Shown here: positions 1 to 11,546 of the stretch, piece after piece
Numbering within the stretch: the first letter of the stretch is position 1
How the letters are laid out: each line of letters starts with the position of its first letter
NCBI GenBank assembly: GCA_000498155.1
Contig: AXZN01000005.1
Coordinates: forward strand, 620,001-684,000
Direction: 5' to 3'
Origin: Shiraia sp. slf14
Lineage: Eukaryota > Ascomycota > Dothideomycetes > Pleosporales > Shiraiaceae
Length of the DNA stretch: 64,000 nucleotides
Program-made: the position numbers and the translations under genes
Notes under the pieces: generated by a model
Databases searched by the model: none
Seen by the model: the letters and a program-made list of their open reading frames with translations, nothing else
Told to the model about the DNA's origin: nothing

Positions 1-1083
1 ATTCCTCGTCGCTGAATGTCTGACTGGGTGAGACAACAATACTGTCACCGGTGTGCACGCCGAGTGGGTCGAAATTTTCCATGTTGCACACAGTGATGCA
101 GTTGTCACTGGCGTCACGGACAACTTCATATTCAGCTTCTTTCCAGCCCTTGAGTGACTTCTCGACCAAGATTTGTGGGGACAAGGTCAAAGATCGTGCA
201 GAGAGATCCCTGAGCTCATCAGGGTTGTTCGCGAAGCCTGAGCCAAGACCACCCAGCGCATAAGCAGCACGAACAATGATGGGATATCCGACCTTCTCTG
301 CAGCATCGAGCGCCTCGTCAATGGAAGAAACAGCAATCGACTTTGCGATGGGAATGTCAATTTCGTCGAGAGCGCGCGCGAACAAGTCACGATCTTCGCT
401 GGTTTCCAGGGTCTTGACACTCGTTCCCAGGACCTTGACGCCATATTTGTCAAAGATGCCCTTCTTGTTCATTTGCACGCCCAAGTTCAATGCTGTTTGG
501 CCACCAAAACTCAGGAAGATGCCATCGGGCTTCTCCTTTTGAATGACATACTCGACGTATTCGGGTGTTACAGGCAGGTAATAGATTTCATCGGCCAACA
601 CGTGCGACGTCTGGATAGTCGCGATGTTGGGATTGACAAGAACGGACTTGACGCCTGCCTCTTTCAGGGCCTTGAGGGCCTGCGAACCTAGTATACTGAT
701 CAATTTGATGTTCCATGGTCATGGCGGACGTGCGGGGTCATACCTGAATAGTCAAACTCTCCAGCTTGGCCGATACTGAGACCTCCACTACCAATGACCA
801 AAACCTTCTTAACATCGACTAGATCGCGGGCGCCAGCAATTGCACCGCTGTTGAGGTATGCTTGCGCATTTGGCGCTTCTTGTGTCTTATTCCATGTAGC
901 AGAGACCTTTGAGAAAGCTCGCAGCTGTCGAACAAGTGCGGGTGACTCACGGGCTGTGTGCAATGAGGTCAGAGGCCTTGCAGCTCGAGATGTGAAGTTT
1001 CGAGAGGCTGCTGAAGGAGTCAAAGAACGGAATTGGCCCGTAAGTGTAGGTACGCGACGTGCCAGCCGCCCGCAGAGAGCCAT
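1..1083 (-). CDS. CPA2: Carbamoyl-phosphate synthase, arginine-specific, large subunit (5' part)
   Basis: This subunit makes carbamoyl phosphate from bicarbonate, ATP and glutamine-derived ammonia for arginine synthesis. Exons are 744..1083 and 687 down to the window edge, where the gene continues off the left side; the intron is 688..743. The first ~95 residues are basic and Ser/Thr-rich, as expected of a mitochondrial presequence. Then comes the ATP-grasp entry motif VLVIGSGGLSIGQAGEFDYSG, with its last Gly codon split by the intron. Further on are NPNIATIQTS, FGGQTALNLG, RAAYALGGLGSG and VHTGDSIVVSPSQT, all hallmarks of the CPSase large chain. The presequence is why I prefer the mitochondrial arginine enzyme over the pyrimidine multifunctional protein, which also lacks a free start here. 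The rest of the ~1,100-residue protein is outside the window. Confidence 0.93.
943..949. promoter_or_regulatory. TGACTCA palindrome (Gcn4/CPC1-type site) inside CPA2 exon 1
   Basis: A perfect TGACTCA lies about 135 bases into the coding sequence. Cross-pathway-control bZIP factors (Gcn4/CPC1) bind TGASTCA and activate arginine genes. Only the sequence match is seen. The site is within codons for Glu-Ser-Pro, so it may be chance. Confidence 0.25.
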
Positions 1084-1849
1084 TGCAGGCGTTGAAACAG
1101 CAGGGTAGCTTCGAGCTCGAGAGAGTCTTGCGACAACGAAACAAGACGTCTGAGGAGCGGGGAGAGAAGAGGCTTAAAAGCCAGAAGACTCAATTGCAAG
1201 GTGCTGGAGCGCAAGCTCGACAGGGCAGGCTGCAAGTGACTCTTTTGAATAATTATGAGCAAGTCAATCGTGGGGAAGACGTAGAGCTGCAGCCATAAAT
1301 TTTAGACTCGCCAATCAGTTTTAGCTCCGATCGCCGGCCAAGATAAGAGGAGGCGGTCAATTGGGACCTTGGTGTTTGGGTACGCGCCTCCTCTGTTGTC
1401 TGGTCCGACTCAGAAGTGATTGTGGTCGCCTATCTCTGCTATAGAACCATTGTGTGTTGCATATCCATCAAAACTACCATTGCGACTACACGCATTGTTG
1501 GCAGGCAACATCAGTTCATGTTGTACGTCATTTGGCCGGCCGGCTGAACCACCCGATCGCGGCACCCACCAAAACAATGACTGTACCATGGGCAACCAAA
1601 AAATTTGATAAACAAGTCGATTTTCATCCCTTTCTGCCGTACCGGGCAAGGCAATAGTGGGCCACCATCATAGTCATACTGGTTCAATTTTTTTTCTCTT
1701 GGCCTTTCCCATAATTGCTGGCATTTTCTGCCTACTTGGGTATAGTTCTGTATCCTAGCCCATGTCCAACAGCCTCAAGCTTGAGCAGCAGTCTCACGCG
1801 GCTATGTGGTCAGTGGAGATGGGTGCTTTCTGTGGGTTGGTCTTATGAA
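1084..1849. other. Intergenic: CPA2 leader/promoter and LCL3 3' flank
   Basis: This 766-base gap lies upstream of CPA2 and downstream of LCL3. It contains a TGACTC half-match near 1236 but no recognisable gene. A T-run near 1690 lies in the LCL3 3' flank. Confidence 0.5.
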
Positions 1850-2734
1850 TCATCCCTTTTTCTTCTGTTTGTCTGCCGCAGAGTGCCTATTCTTGTATTC
1901 CCGCGGACTTTCAGGCTCCCTTGTACTGCCTCCGCCTAGCCGTTGCAACAACGTAGGCTTCGTCCACATGCCTACTTTACGCTCCTTGGCCTTTTCCTCG
2001 GCTGATCGATACTGTTGCTCGAATTCTCCAAACTCGGCCCCGCTCTTCGCTTCATATACAGTCGCCAGGCCCATCTTGAGCATTTCCAGTCCCACGTCTT
2101 GCCTGAACAACCACCTGCGTACAGACACGCGAGCCACCACTCTATCGTACTGATCGCGTCGATAAATATATACACGAACTCGCTTTTTTAAAATGAGGTT
2201 GGTGAGCCACTCCAAGGCTTCTTTGGAGTATGGCTGCGCTTCTCGCCCCCAGTGCGCAAGCTCTGGAGCATCAACGCCAGCTATTCGTATGTGAAGCTAG
2301 GCTTATTGTCAGCGACTTCAAATCAGGGGGTTCAAAGTGGCACGAGTGTGAGCCAGACTTACTGTCTGATTAGTCAGATCTTCTCTCTTCACGGGGACAG
2401 TTTTCCATGGTAGCCAACCCCAGCCTGCTAGTTTTCCTCCTGGAGTGTGATATAACCTAAAATTGTCCGCATCGCCAACACTCGTGACCTGGCCAAACAA
2501 GCTTCTCCGGCGAAAGTAATTTGGCTTGATGTGATTGACGCTGGGAATACGTCGCAAATAGGTCTTGTATACGCGAACGCCTGCGACAGTCACGACTGTG
2601 AGTGCAATTGACGGGATCAACGTTCGCGGATCTGTAAACGTTTCAGACCAGTTGGACGCTTTCAGAGGATTGGCCCATTCCGCTGAAATTTTCTTCGTCC
2701 TGTCATCGTCGTTGCTTGAACCAAACCATCGCAT
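1850..2734 (-). CDS. LCL3: Putative membrane-anchored endonuclease LCL3 (staphylococcal-nuclease fold)
   Basis: Two exons, 2363..2734 and 1850..2296, give 272 residues, typical of LCL3. An N-terminal hydrophobic helix at about residues 40-60 (LIPSIALTVVTVAGVRVY) should anchor the protein; family members sit at mitochondria or other membranes. It is followed by the thermonuclease-like (SNase) domain. Visible family marks are GDADNFRLYHTPGG, LHIRIAGVDAPE just after the intron (active-site Arg and Asp region), and the VRVYIYRRDQYDR strand carrying the second Arg. The end is a charged Lys/Arg tail. Intron 2297..2362 has donor GTAAGT. The biological role of LCL3 is poorly known (yeast name: long chronological lifespan). 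The assignment rests on order and motifs across the full length. Confidence 0.92.
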
Positions 2735-4315
2735 TGTTCGTTCTGCGAAGATGTCGGGAGATGTGCGGAGAGATCATAGCTTCTGACCGCCAACAGGAAA
2801 CTCGCTTCTACTAAGAGCCCTGACCCGCGTCACGTGAAATGAATCGATAGGTGGATCAATGGATGCAACTAACCCATGCAAGAAATGCTATACAAATTTA
2901 TGAACATTTTTAATCGTCGTGAAAGGTAAAACAATTTTTCCATTAAAGTGTTTTAGATATATACCATGAACAACATTCCTCACGTTCCTCCGCGTTACTC
3001 TGATTTGGACTGGAGCTAATGAATCATTGTCTCCAATTCCATGTGCGCTCTTTGATCAGCAGCAAAGGAGCCTTTGATAGCATGGCAAAGGCAATACGCA
3101 TACCCGCTGATTTCAAGGCAAGTCTTCCCCAGTTTGATTTTGTATGCCAAGTTCTAAGGCTTTATGGTCAAAACATCCTTCCATGCAATAGCCAAGCGAA
3201 GTCGAATCAGAATTCCACTATACAACCAGCAGAAGTATGTATGCCATGATGCAGCTTCTAGGAACTCTAACTCGAAGTCCCATGACATATAATGTTTTGT
3301 AGCACTCATACTTTATGAAGAATTAGGCTTCATAATTGATTGTAGGCACCAGATGGCATCAGTGACTAGTCCATCCATCACCAAGTTTGCGCAATCAGGC
3401 AGACAGGTTTTTGGGATATTCTGGCTAAGAGCGGAGGACGTGAGACTGGTAATGGCAGAAGTTACACGTGCGGATACGTTATATGGTCTGCTATCGCTGG
3501 GCTGCTAACAAATACATCGTCGAGTCTCGCTTACGTTAATGATAACTTTTGCGTAATCACTATTTGCACCCGTTAGTTTATCGAAGCTTCGTATCGAACA
3601 GCAAAAGACATAAGTGATTCTGTTGTATGGGTAGCACCTGCCGCTGTTTGGCATACAAACTACCTTTCACATTGGTAGATGCACTATGTAGTGTGGGTCA
3701 TTGTCTCAATCTGTCGTAATCGGGAGTGTCGATAACGATTTCAAGGAGGTAATCAGCAACTAATGCTACCTTGCGGATCGTAAATAATCCCTAAAACGTT
3801 AGCAGCGGCAAGGACGAAGGATGCAATGCAAACTGATATCGGTGGAAAGTAATCTTTACCCGATACAAGCGGTTTCATAGCAATGTGGAGTTTGAATACA
3901 CACTGGAAAATGAGTCAGTCGCAGGTAACAGGCGCACCACTATGATCCATCGTTTAGCATTGTGCATGGGTGAACCGAGCAATGCTGCCTGAAGTTGGAT
4001 GAAGCGTGACGGGAAGATGGATGAGGTTGGAATCGCAGGGGTCGCTTTGACGGCGCCAGGGCGCCCGAACTAGGAATGGCTAAGCTTTCATGCCTCGAAC
4101 CTCAGTCCATTAGCTTGAGGGGTATCGATTCGCTCATCTGCCCTATTTCCATCTTTTCATGAATCAATTTCTTCATGCACGCGACTTCTAATCCTATCAA
4201 TTCTCCCACTCAAACCACAATCTCTGCTAGGCGAATGGTTCGTTGCAGTCTTTAGCACTTTCCCTGCCCGTATCAGGTGCAAGTGCATCCATTCATTCTC
4301 TTCAACCAGATCGCT
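2735..4315. other. Divergent intergenic region LCL3 / LSD1
   Basis: A 1.58 kb gap between two divergent genes. The right end carries short upstream reading frames before the LSD1 start, for example an ATG at 4234 that closes after six codons. The 2850-4000 part is AT-richer. I see no protein-like frame and no tRNA there. Confidence 0.5.
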
Positions 4316-7300
4316 ATGTTCTCCACCTTCGCATCCACCACCGATCCCAGCGCGCTCGATGACGGCTCGTGCCTATTCGACCAATCTAACAATGATTTGT
4401 TGTCGCTGCCCATGTCTAATGATAGTGTGCATCTGAAAGACAGCATCACCCCGATAAGCGGGCTTAGTAACCTGGGTTACGGCAAAGAGTCGGCTACATC
4501 TTCAATACGAAACGGCGATTCTCATGATACCTCAGAAGTCGGTACTGGCCATTTGAGTGGCCGAGAAGATCGAGAAGGATCAACTCCAGGTACTTTCATT
4601 CGTGGTTATGGACCCGATTACACCCCTTCGCCTCTACAATATCCTTTCACCCCACATCCAACATCAAAAAATAACCAATCTGTTACTCAGAATATGGCGC
4701 ATATCCATACAAATGGCGAAACTATCGAAAAGGTCGTTAATGAGCCAATCGATTCCCGCGAAGATGGTGACCCAATATTGAAAGCGCCACAAAGTACTCA
4801 CACTTTTATGGCGCGAACCCCTCAAAGCCTTCCACGCGAGTCGCAGTCTTCTGCCACTCCTGAGGTTGCTCAATCCAAGGAAAAGGCTATGAAGCACCGT
4901 AGAGTGAATTCAAATTCAACGAAGGGCAGGATTTCTGAGCTGAGAGCAAGCTCCAGTATTCCCACAGAGCTATCGTGGCCGGAATTCGGACGGCAATGTA
5001 TACTGGCAGCAGAAAATAGTCGGCTCAATCCATTCGCCCTACATCCAGCAGAGTACAAACTTCTTCGAGAACATGTCAATCGTGCGCAGGTTACCATCTA
5101 CCTCAATATCAGAAATGCGATACTAAGAATATGGCATCGAAACCCGTTGGTCTACGTATCTTTAGAAGAGGCTGTGGGCTGCGCGCGAGACAAGCGATAC
5201 TTTGGTCTTGCAAACGTGGCATACTTGTGGCTCCTGAGGAATGGTTACATTAATTTTGGATGTGTCGAAGTACCAGATACCGCAAAGCCCATATCTCGCT
5301 TGAAAGCCAAGGGCACGAGACAAACAATTGTGGTAGTAGGTGCTGGAATGTCAGGACTTGGATGCGCCAGGCATCTTGAGGGACTTTTCGCCCATCTCGG
5401 GGACAACCTTTCCAACCAAGGCGAACGTTCACCCAAGGTCATCGTGCTAGAAGCTCGCCCACGTGTCGGTGGAAGAGTATACTCACACCCATTTCTCAAT
5501 CAATCAAACTCAACTCTGGCCCCTGGCTATCGTTGCACGGCAGAAATGGGTGCTCAAATTGTTACTGGATTTGAACATGGCAATCCTTTGAACTCGATTA
5601 TACGAGGACAGCTCGGCATTCCATACCATGGATTACGTGACAACACAATCCTTTATGATTATGACGGTACAGTTGTCGAGCGAAGCCACGATATGCTCGT
5701 AGAGAAACTCTATAATGACATGCTTGAACGAGCGAGCGTGTATCGAAACAAGCCCATAGCACAGAGAACAGTGGAGGGTGATCGGAACCTCATTCTCTTT
5801 GGGCGTGAGCCAAGCGACACGGGGGGTCCATCTATTTCTGAACTCGAGAAATCGAATGAACTGCTACCTGCAAATGATAAGAATACCGCATCGACGACAG
5901 AGGAAAAGCCGGGCTCTGGTGTAGAAAAGCTAGCGGGAAGAGCATACCAGCTCAGTTCTGGATTCAATGCGAACGTTCCAGCAGCAGAAGCAGTTCAAAA
6001 CATGGGTTGGAAACTGCAGCCTGGCGTATCAGTAGCAGGATCGGTGGATCTCGATGCGATTGCACATAGTTGTGAACATCCCACCTTAGGCCAGACCATG
6101 GATGAAGCTTTAAAGCAATACCAAACTTTACTGGATGTGCAGCCCAAGGATATGCGCCTCCTGAATTGGCATCATGCCAACCTTGAGTATGCAAATGCGG
6201 CTAAAGTGAATCAGCTTAGCTTAAGTGGCTGGGATCAAGACATAGGCAATGAGTTTGAGGGTCAGCATTCAGAGATCATTGGAGGGTACCAGCAGGTTCC
6301 TCGTGGATTGTGGCAAGCGCCTAACAAACTCGATGTTCGCTTCAACACTCCGATCAAAGCCATCAAGTACAATGCAGAAGAACAACGAACGGGTAAAGCT
6401 GTAAGGATTGAATGCAGCAATGGTGAAGTCTTTGAGGCGGATAGAATCGTTGTAACAACACCTTTGGGGGTTCTTAAGTCTGGGTCTATTACATTTCAGC
6501 CCCCACTTCCAGATTGGAAGCAGGACGTCATAGAACGAATGGGCTTTGGACTGCTTAATAAGGTTTGCTAATCGTAAGCTGTACGTCGATCACAAAAGAC
6601 TGACCAGATACAGATCATACTAGTGTATGAGAAAGCTTTCTGGGAGCCAGACCGAGACATGTTTGGACTCCTTAATGAGGCTGAGTACAAGGCTAGCTTA
6701 CGTCCTGAAGACTATGCCTCCAAACGTGGTCGATTCTACCTATTTTGGAATTGCATCAAGACGAGTGGGAAACCTGTGCTCGTAGCACTCATGGCAGGCG
6801 AATCTGCTCATTATGCAGAGGCTTCTTCAAATGACCAGCTCGTCAAAGAGGTTACGGAACGACTCACGTCCATGTTTGCGCCAGAACCAGTGCCGCTACC
6901 TTTGGAAACCATAGTCACTCGATGGCGAAGAGACCCTTTTGCCCGAGGCAGCTACTCCTACGTTGGACCAAAAACACAAGCAGGAGATTACGACGTCATG
7001 GCACGTTCACATGGGCCGATACATTTTGCTGGAGAAGCGACATGTGGTACCCATCCGGCGACAGTGCATGGTGCCTATCTGTCGGGACTCCGAGCGGCTG
7101 CCGAGGTAGCTGAGGCTGTGATTGGGCCCATCAAGATCCCGCAACCTCTTGTGGAGGAGAAGAAGGTTATTAAACTTGAGCATGTTTCACCTCTTCCCGT
7201 GCTGGACCCAAAACGCAAACTTGATTCAACAGGCAAGTCTGGACGGGTGCATCGTGATGAGGAATACGAGGCTGCCATCATAGGGGCCATTCTAGAGCAA

Positions 7301-7717
7301 ATTGGCGAGCGTCCTATCAAGCCAGGACGATCTGGGGTCAATCCGTTCCTTCTGTACACCAAAGACTTTTGGTACATTTGTAAGAAAGAGTGTGATGAGC
7401 AGCGCAGAAGTTCGACAGGAAACCCAGAAGCCAAGGCGTCGAAACAGGAGATCCGCACGGCCATTGGGCTGAGATGGCGAACAGCAAGTGAGGAGACCAA
7501 GCAGCCTTACCTGGATCAGGCGACCAATGCACGAGAAGACGCCACGGCGAATGCAGAAAGCTTCAAGGAGCGTGTGGCCACGTGGGATGCAGAGGCAGCA
7601 CGCATACGCAAAGAGTATATTCAGCAGCATCCGCCAACTGAAGGCAACGAGGATCTTATACTCAATAATCGAACTGCCATTGAACTTGGAGCTGCAAAGC
7701 GTCTACGAAGATTATGA
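4316..7717 (+). CDS. LSD1: LSD1-family lysine-specific histone demethylase (SWIRM, amine oxidase, HMG box)
   Basis: Exons 4316..6562 and 6614..7717 encode 1,116 residues. The domain order is fungal LSD1: a disordered Ser/Thr-rich N-terminus, a SWIRM domain (~residues 213-325), an FAD-dependent amine oxidase core, and a C-terminal HMG box (~985-1060). The FAD site reads VVVGAGMSGLGCARHLEG and VIVLEARPRVGGRV. The region LLNWHHANLEYANA and WDQD matches the LSD1 active-site lobe. MGFGLLNK ends exon 1 with the lysine equivalent to human LSD1 Lys661 (here residue 749). The enzyme removes methyl groups from mono- and dimethyl histone lysines using FAD. The HMG box is typical of fungal homologues. 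The first ATG of the frame is at 4316; an open stretch just upstream begins only with GTG. The intron donor is GTTTGC, a weak site. Confidence 0.93.
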
Positions 7718-8912
7718 GGGGGGACTTATTCTTTTTATTAATTGCGCGTTGTAACTTTACTTCTTTTGATTATGGCATGTTTCAGTAGGGCATGCATACT
7801 GTGCGTGGCAGCAGCATATTCCCCGGCGTTGCACTCAGACATGAGTATGAAGATTTGTTTTTGATTCTATTTGGGGTAGAGAGAGGGGGCGTAAGCTTGA
7901 GGGGCACAGGTAGAGATGGGGTAAAAGCATGGGTGGTATGTCGCGTGGATTTGGGGCGTGTTGCATTGGGGCGGTACAGGAGGGCGTCCAACAAATGGGT
8001 AGTATTCTGCGGGGGCGTTGGAGGCGGGTGATGAGCGCTGGCAACCCCGCCTATATTGTGTAATGTGTATGTGTTTTGTAGGTAGGACAGACAGGAGAGG
8101 ACGAGGACAATCAAGTGCTCTTCTGCAACGATGCAACATGTCGAATGACGCAACGCATGGGAGAGGCATGGATGGCGACGTCTCTAGGGCTGGCTGGGGC
8201 TGCAAGAGTCGTGGGTATGCGCTCGCAGCGTGAGTGGCCAGGGCTGGCCAAACACACATGATGTATGCATGTCATGACCATACAATTGGGAGGGCGCTAG
8301 CACCATAGGCGCGGACAGCGATGCCAACCGCGGGCAAGCAACGGTGGCGCGTCTTGTTCTAGAAGCTCTGCGCACGAGTGGTGGGAATTTAGCCTCGACC
8401 CCGGCTGCTGGCTGGGCGTGTCTGACGAGCAGAAGTCCCCAAGAGAGGCGGCCGCTGGGCAACGGCCAGACGGATACGAGACGAGGCCATGGTTGAGGTT
8501 GGTTGAGGTTGAGGTTGAGGCTGAGGGTCAAGGCGAGCGAGGTCAAGAGGGGAACGAGCAACCTGAGCCCCAGGCGTTTGGCGACCAAGGCCCCACCAGC
8601 GCGGTATCACCTCCCCCCAGATCGGACGGATATTGGTGGGCGAGCCGGCGGCAGAGTGGTTTAGCTTCGTGGGGTCTGCTTCGTCCAGGGAATGGGAAAC
8701 GGCTTGTCGGCCTTGAACAATATAGCGCTCCCGTATCCAACTGCCCCCAAGCCTCGTCGTCGCCCGTCAGCCAGTCCTGCTTGCCATACCCACCTGTGCC
8801 TGCTGTGCCTGTGCAAGCGGCTGGCCTGAACTCGTCTCTCAATTCGCGCGTGCTTCCATCCACTCTGCACTCTGCACTCTACCACTCTACACCTCCCACC
8901 TCCCCTCCCCCC
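7718..8912. other. Intergenic: LSD1 3' flank and creB promoter
   Basis: This 1.2 kb stretch is G-rich at the left and C-rich at the right. It carries a short TTGAGG-type tandem run at 8491-8526. No ATG occurs between about 8695 and 8912. No gene is recognised. Confidence 0.5.
8491..8526 (+). repeat. Short TTGAGG-type tandem repeat
   Basis: Five to six imperfect copies of a GGTTGA/TTGAGG unit in non-coding DNA upstream of the creB homologue. Simple sequence; no function inferred. Confidence 0.7.
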
Positions 8913-9090
8913 ATGTTACCCTCTGCCTCTTCGCGTCTGCCGGGACTCCACCCTGCCATCCTGCCTACCCGCGCCCAGATCCACGCCCACGCTACCGCTG
9001 CATGAGAGTCTGCGCCGCATGAGAGTCGACTCGTTGAGCCCGCCCTCGACTGTCCATCCTCGCCCTCCCACGACGGGCCTGCCATCATGA
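8913..9090 (+). promoter_or_regulatory. Chain of three overlapping upstream ORFs before creB
   Basis: Three upstream ORFs lie in the presumed leader: 8913..9005 (30 codons), 9002..9022 (6 codons) and 9019..9090 (23 codons). Each stop TGA overlaps the next start as ATGA; the last overlaps the creB start at 9087. These four ATGs are the only ones between ~8695 and 9089. An 11-base direct repeat (GCATGAGAGTC) creates the first two junctions. The arrangement suggests translation by termination-reinitiation, or strong repression of the main frame. The transcript start is unknown, so it is not shown that all three frames are in the mRNA. Confidence 0.6.
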
Positions 9091-11546
9091 GTTCCTTCTT
9101 CGGTCGCCTCAAGTCTGGCAATGTCAGTATTCGCCGCCTCACCCCCCTCAGCTAGCTCTCTGCGCTGCCACCCAGTCTCCTGCCTTGGTACTGACTGCCT
9201 CTTTTCCCCCCATTAGACCCCAACGAGCCCTGCTGCAGGCACCACACCCATCAAGAAAGATCCCAACGCGCCGGAGCCGACACCTCTGGAGAAATTGCTT
9301 GCCAACGCCGGTCCCCTGCGCGGCGACGGCAGCGACAAGTTCTTTGGCTTCGAAAATGTAAGCGCGCCTGTCGTCAATTGTTCACAAGCCGATGCAGTCT
9401 GCTAACGTCATGGTCGCAGTTTGGCAGCACCTGGTATGCACAACCCCATTCATCCAGCACTGACCCGCTCAACCGCTGACACCCTCCTGCCAGCTACTGC
9501 AATTCCATCGTACAATGCCTATACTACTCTGTTCCCTTTCGCGAGCAGGTCATCAACTTCCCCGCCAGATCGCCCCCAGAAGCTCTCGAGCGTCCCACGT
9601 CATCGTCGCTTCCTAGACTCAACACAAACCTTCCCAATGGCCAAAACACGGCCCTCTCACCTGCAGGACGAAACTCATTGTCGAGCCCTAATTCACGAAC
9701 CCCCACGAAACCCGCCACTGCTCCAGGTGCGCCCAATGGCCCCCAAGGCATCAAACCAGAAGACAACAAGGACTCGCCCGAGTACAAGAAAAAACAAGCT
9801 CTTGCTGCAGGCCCAGTGCTGCAGATGGATTACGAGAATGCGAAATCATATGGCATGAACGAGTCCTTATTCTCATCGCTGAAGGACATCTTTGAGGCTA
9901 TAATAGCGCACCGGTCACGAATTGGCGTAGTGAGCCCACATAAATTGCTCGAGATCCTACGACGGGACAATGAAATGTTCCGAACAGCCATGCACCAAGA
10001 TGCGCACGAGTTCTTGAACCTTCTACTCAACGAGGTGGTAGAGAACGTGGAACAATTCTCGAAGAACCGCATAACAGAAGCTAGCGATGCAGATCAAAAT
10101 GAACTCACAGTAACGAATGGCGCTGTGGTACCAGATCGAGGCTCAGCAACCTCACAAATCAATTCCGGCTGGGTACATGAGCTATTTGAGGGTACACTAA
10201 CATCCGAGACTCGGTGTCTCACTTGCGAAAACACTTCACAACGAGACGAGGCATTTTTAGATTTGTCGGTAGACCTTGAGCAACACTCTTCCGTAACGAG
10301 CTGTCTTCGGAAATTCTCTGAAGAGGAGATGTTATGCGAGCGCAACAAGTTCCATTGTGACAATTGTGGTGGTTTGCAAGAGGCGGAGAAAAGAATGAAG
10401 ATTAAGCGATTGCCCAAAATCCTGGCCCTGCACCTGAAAAGGTTCAAGTACACGGAAGATCTGCAACGGTTACAAAAACTATTCCATCGTGTCGTATACC
10501 CTTTTTATCTTCGGCTCTTCAATACTACAGATGATGCAGAAGACCCAGATAGATTATACGAACTGTACGCGGTAGTGGTACACATAGGAGGTGGTCCCTA
10601 TCATGGCCATTACGTATCCATTATCAAGACACAAGATCGTGGTTGGTTGCTATTTGACGACGAAATGGTCGAGCCAGTGGACAAAGCTTATGTCAGAAAC
10701 TTCTTTGGTGGGGAAAACGTATTAGCTTGCGCATACGTTCTGTTCTACCAAGAAACAACTGAAGAAGCAATGATGAAGGAGCAGGAAGCAGAAGGCCTTG
10801 CCGCAGCAGAGCTAGCTACCAAGCTCAACCAGGAGGCTGTGACAGTTACTACGCCAAAAGCGAATGGTGCCAACGGCCACCACCATCCTCTCTACACTGC
10901 ACAAACACCCACGGTCGAAGAGGAGGACCAATTTGCCAGCTTGAACCACGCTGCCACTGCCCCTGCCCTCATTCAGGTTGCATCAAACACTGAGCATCAC
11001 CCTGTTGAGCACGTTACCACAAACATTCCGGTTCTCGGCGCAAAGAAGAGCAACCTGAAGTTGTTTGGGAAGTCAGACAAGGAAGAGAAAGAACGAAAGG
11101 CAGCGGAGAAGGAATTAGAGAAACAAGCCAAACAAAAGAGGAAAGAAATGGAGCACCAACGACGCGAAAACTACAAACGGCAAGAAGAAGAATTGCGCGC
11201 AGCACTTGCCGCAAGTCGGGAAAGCGCAGCTCAAGAAGAAAAGAAGCGCGCTAACGGCGGTGAAACCACATCATCCGATACACCCTCCACACAAAACACC
11301 TCGTCAACAACCGACAAAGCCAACGGGTTCGGCAGTGTTGGTAAGGGCGTCAGTAGTTTGAGCAGATTCCGTCATTCAAGCATGAGTCTCAAAGGCAAGC
11401 CCAAATTTTGGTCTGGCGGAAAAGACAAGCACCACAATCACGACTCAACGGACGAAAGTCATGTAGAGAACGAGGACAAAGGTGAAGAAAAGGAAGGCAA
11501 GAATCGATTCAGCATAGGACGAAAGAAGAGCACATTCAAATTCTAA
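9087..11546 (+). CDS. creB: Ubiquitin C-terminal hydrolase, CreB type
   Basis: Exons 9087..9122, 9217..9357, 9420..9433 and 9494..11546 encode 747 residues. This is a USP-family deubiquitinase. The Cys box ENFGSTCYCNS (Cys64) is split over introns: exon 3 is only 14 bases and the catalytic Cys codon is TG^C across intron 3. Other USP marks are QDAHEFLNLLLNE, two CxxC pairs of the zinc-ribbon insert (CLTCEN, CDNCGG), and the His box GGPYHGHYVS (His436). The C-terminus has a Lys/Glu-rich coiled coil (~residues 595-640) and a basic disordered tail. In Aspergillus, CreB works with the WD40 protein CreC in carbon catabolite repression, stabilising targets by removing ubiquitin. The KFFGFENFG start of the catalytic core and the long tail fit CreB rather than other USPs. 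Confidence 0.92.

Noticed and set aside
3019..3249. 76-codon plus-strand open frame in the LCL3-LSD1 gap
   Set aside because: No domain, no sensible composition, lies in AT-rich non-coding DNA; likely chance.
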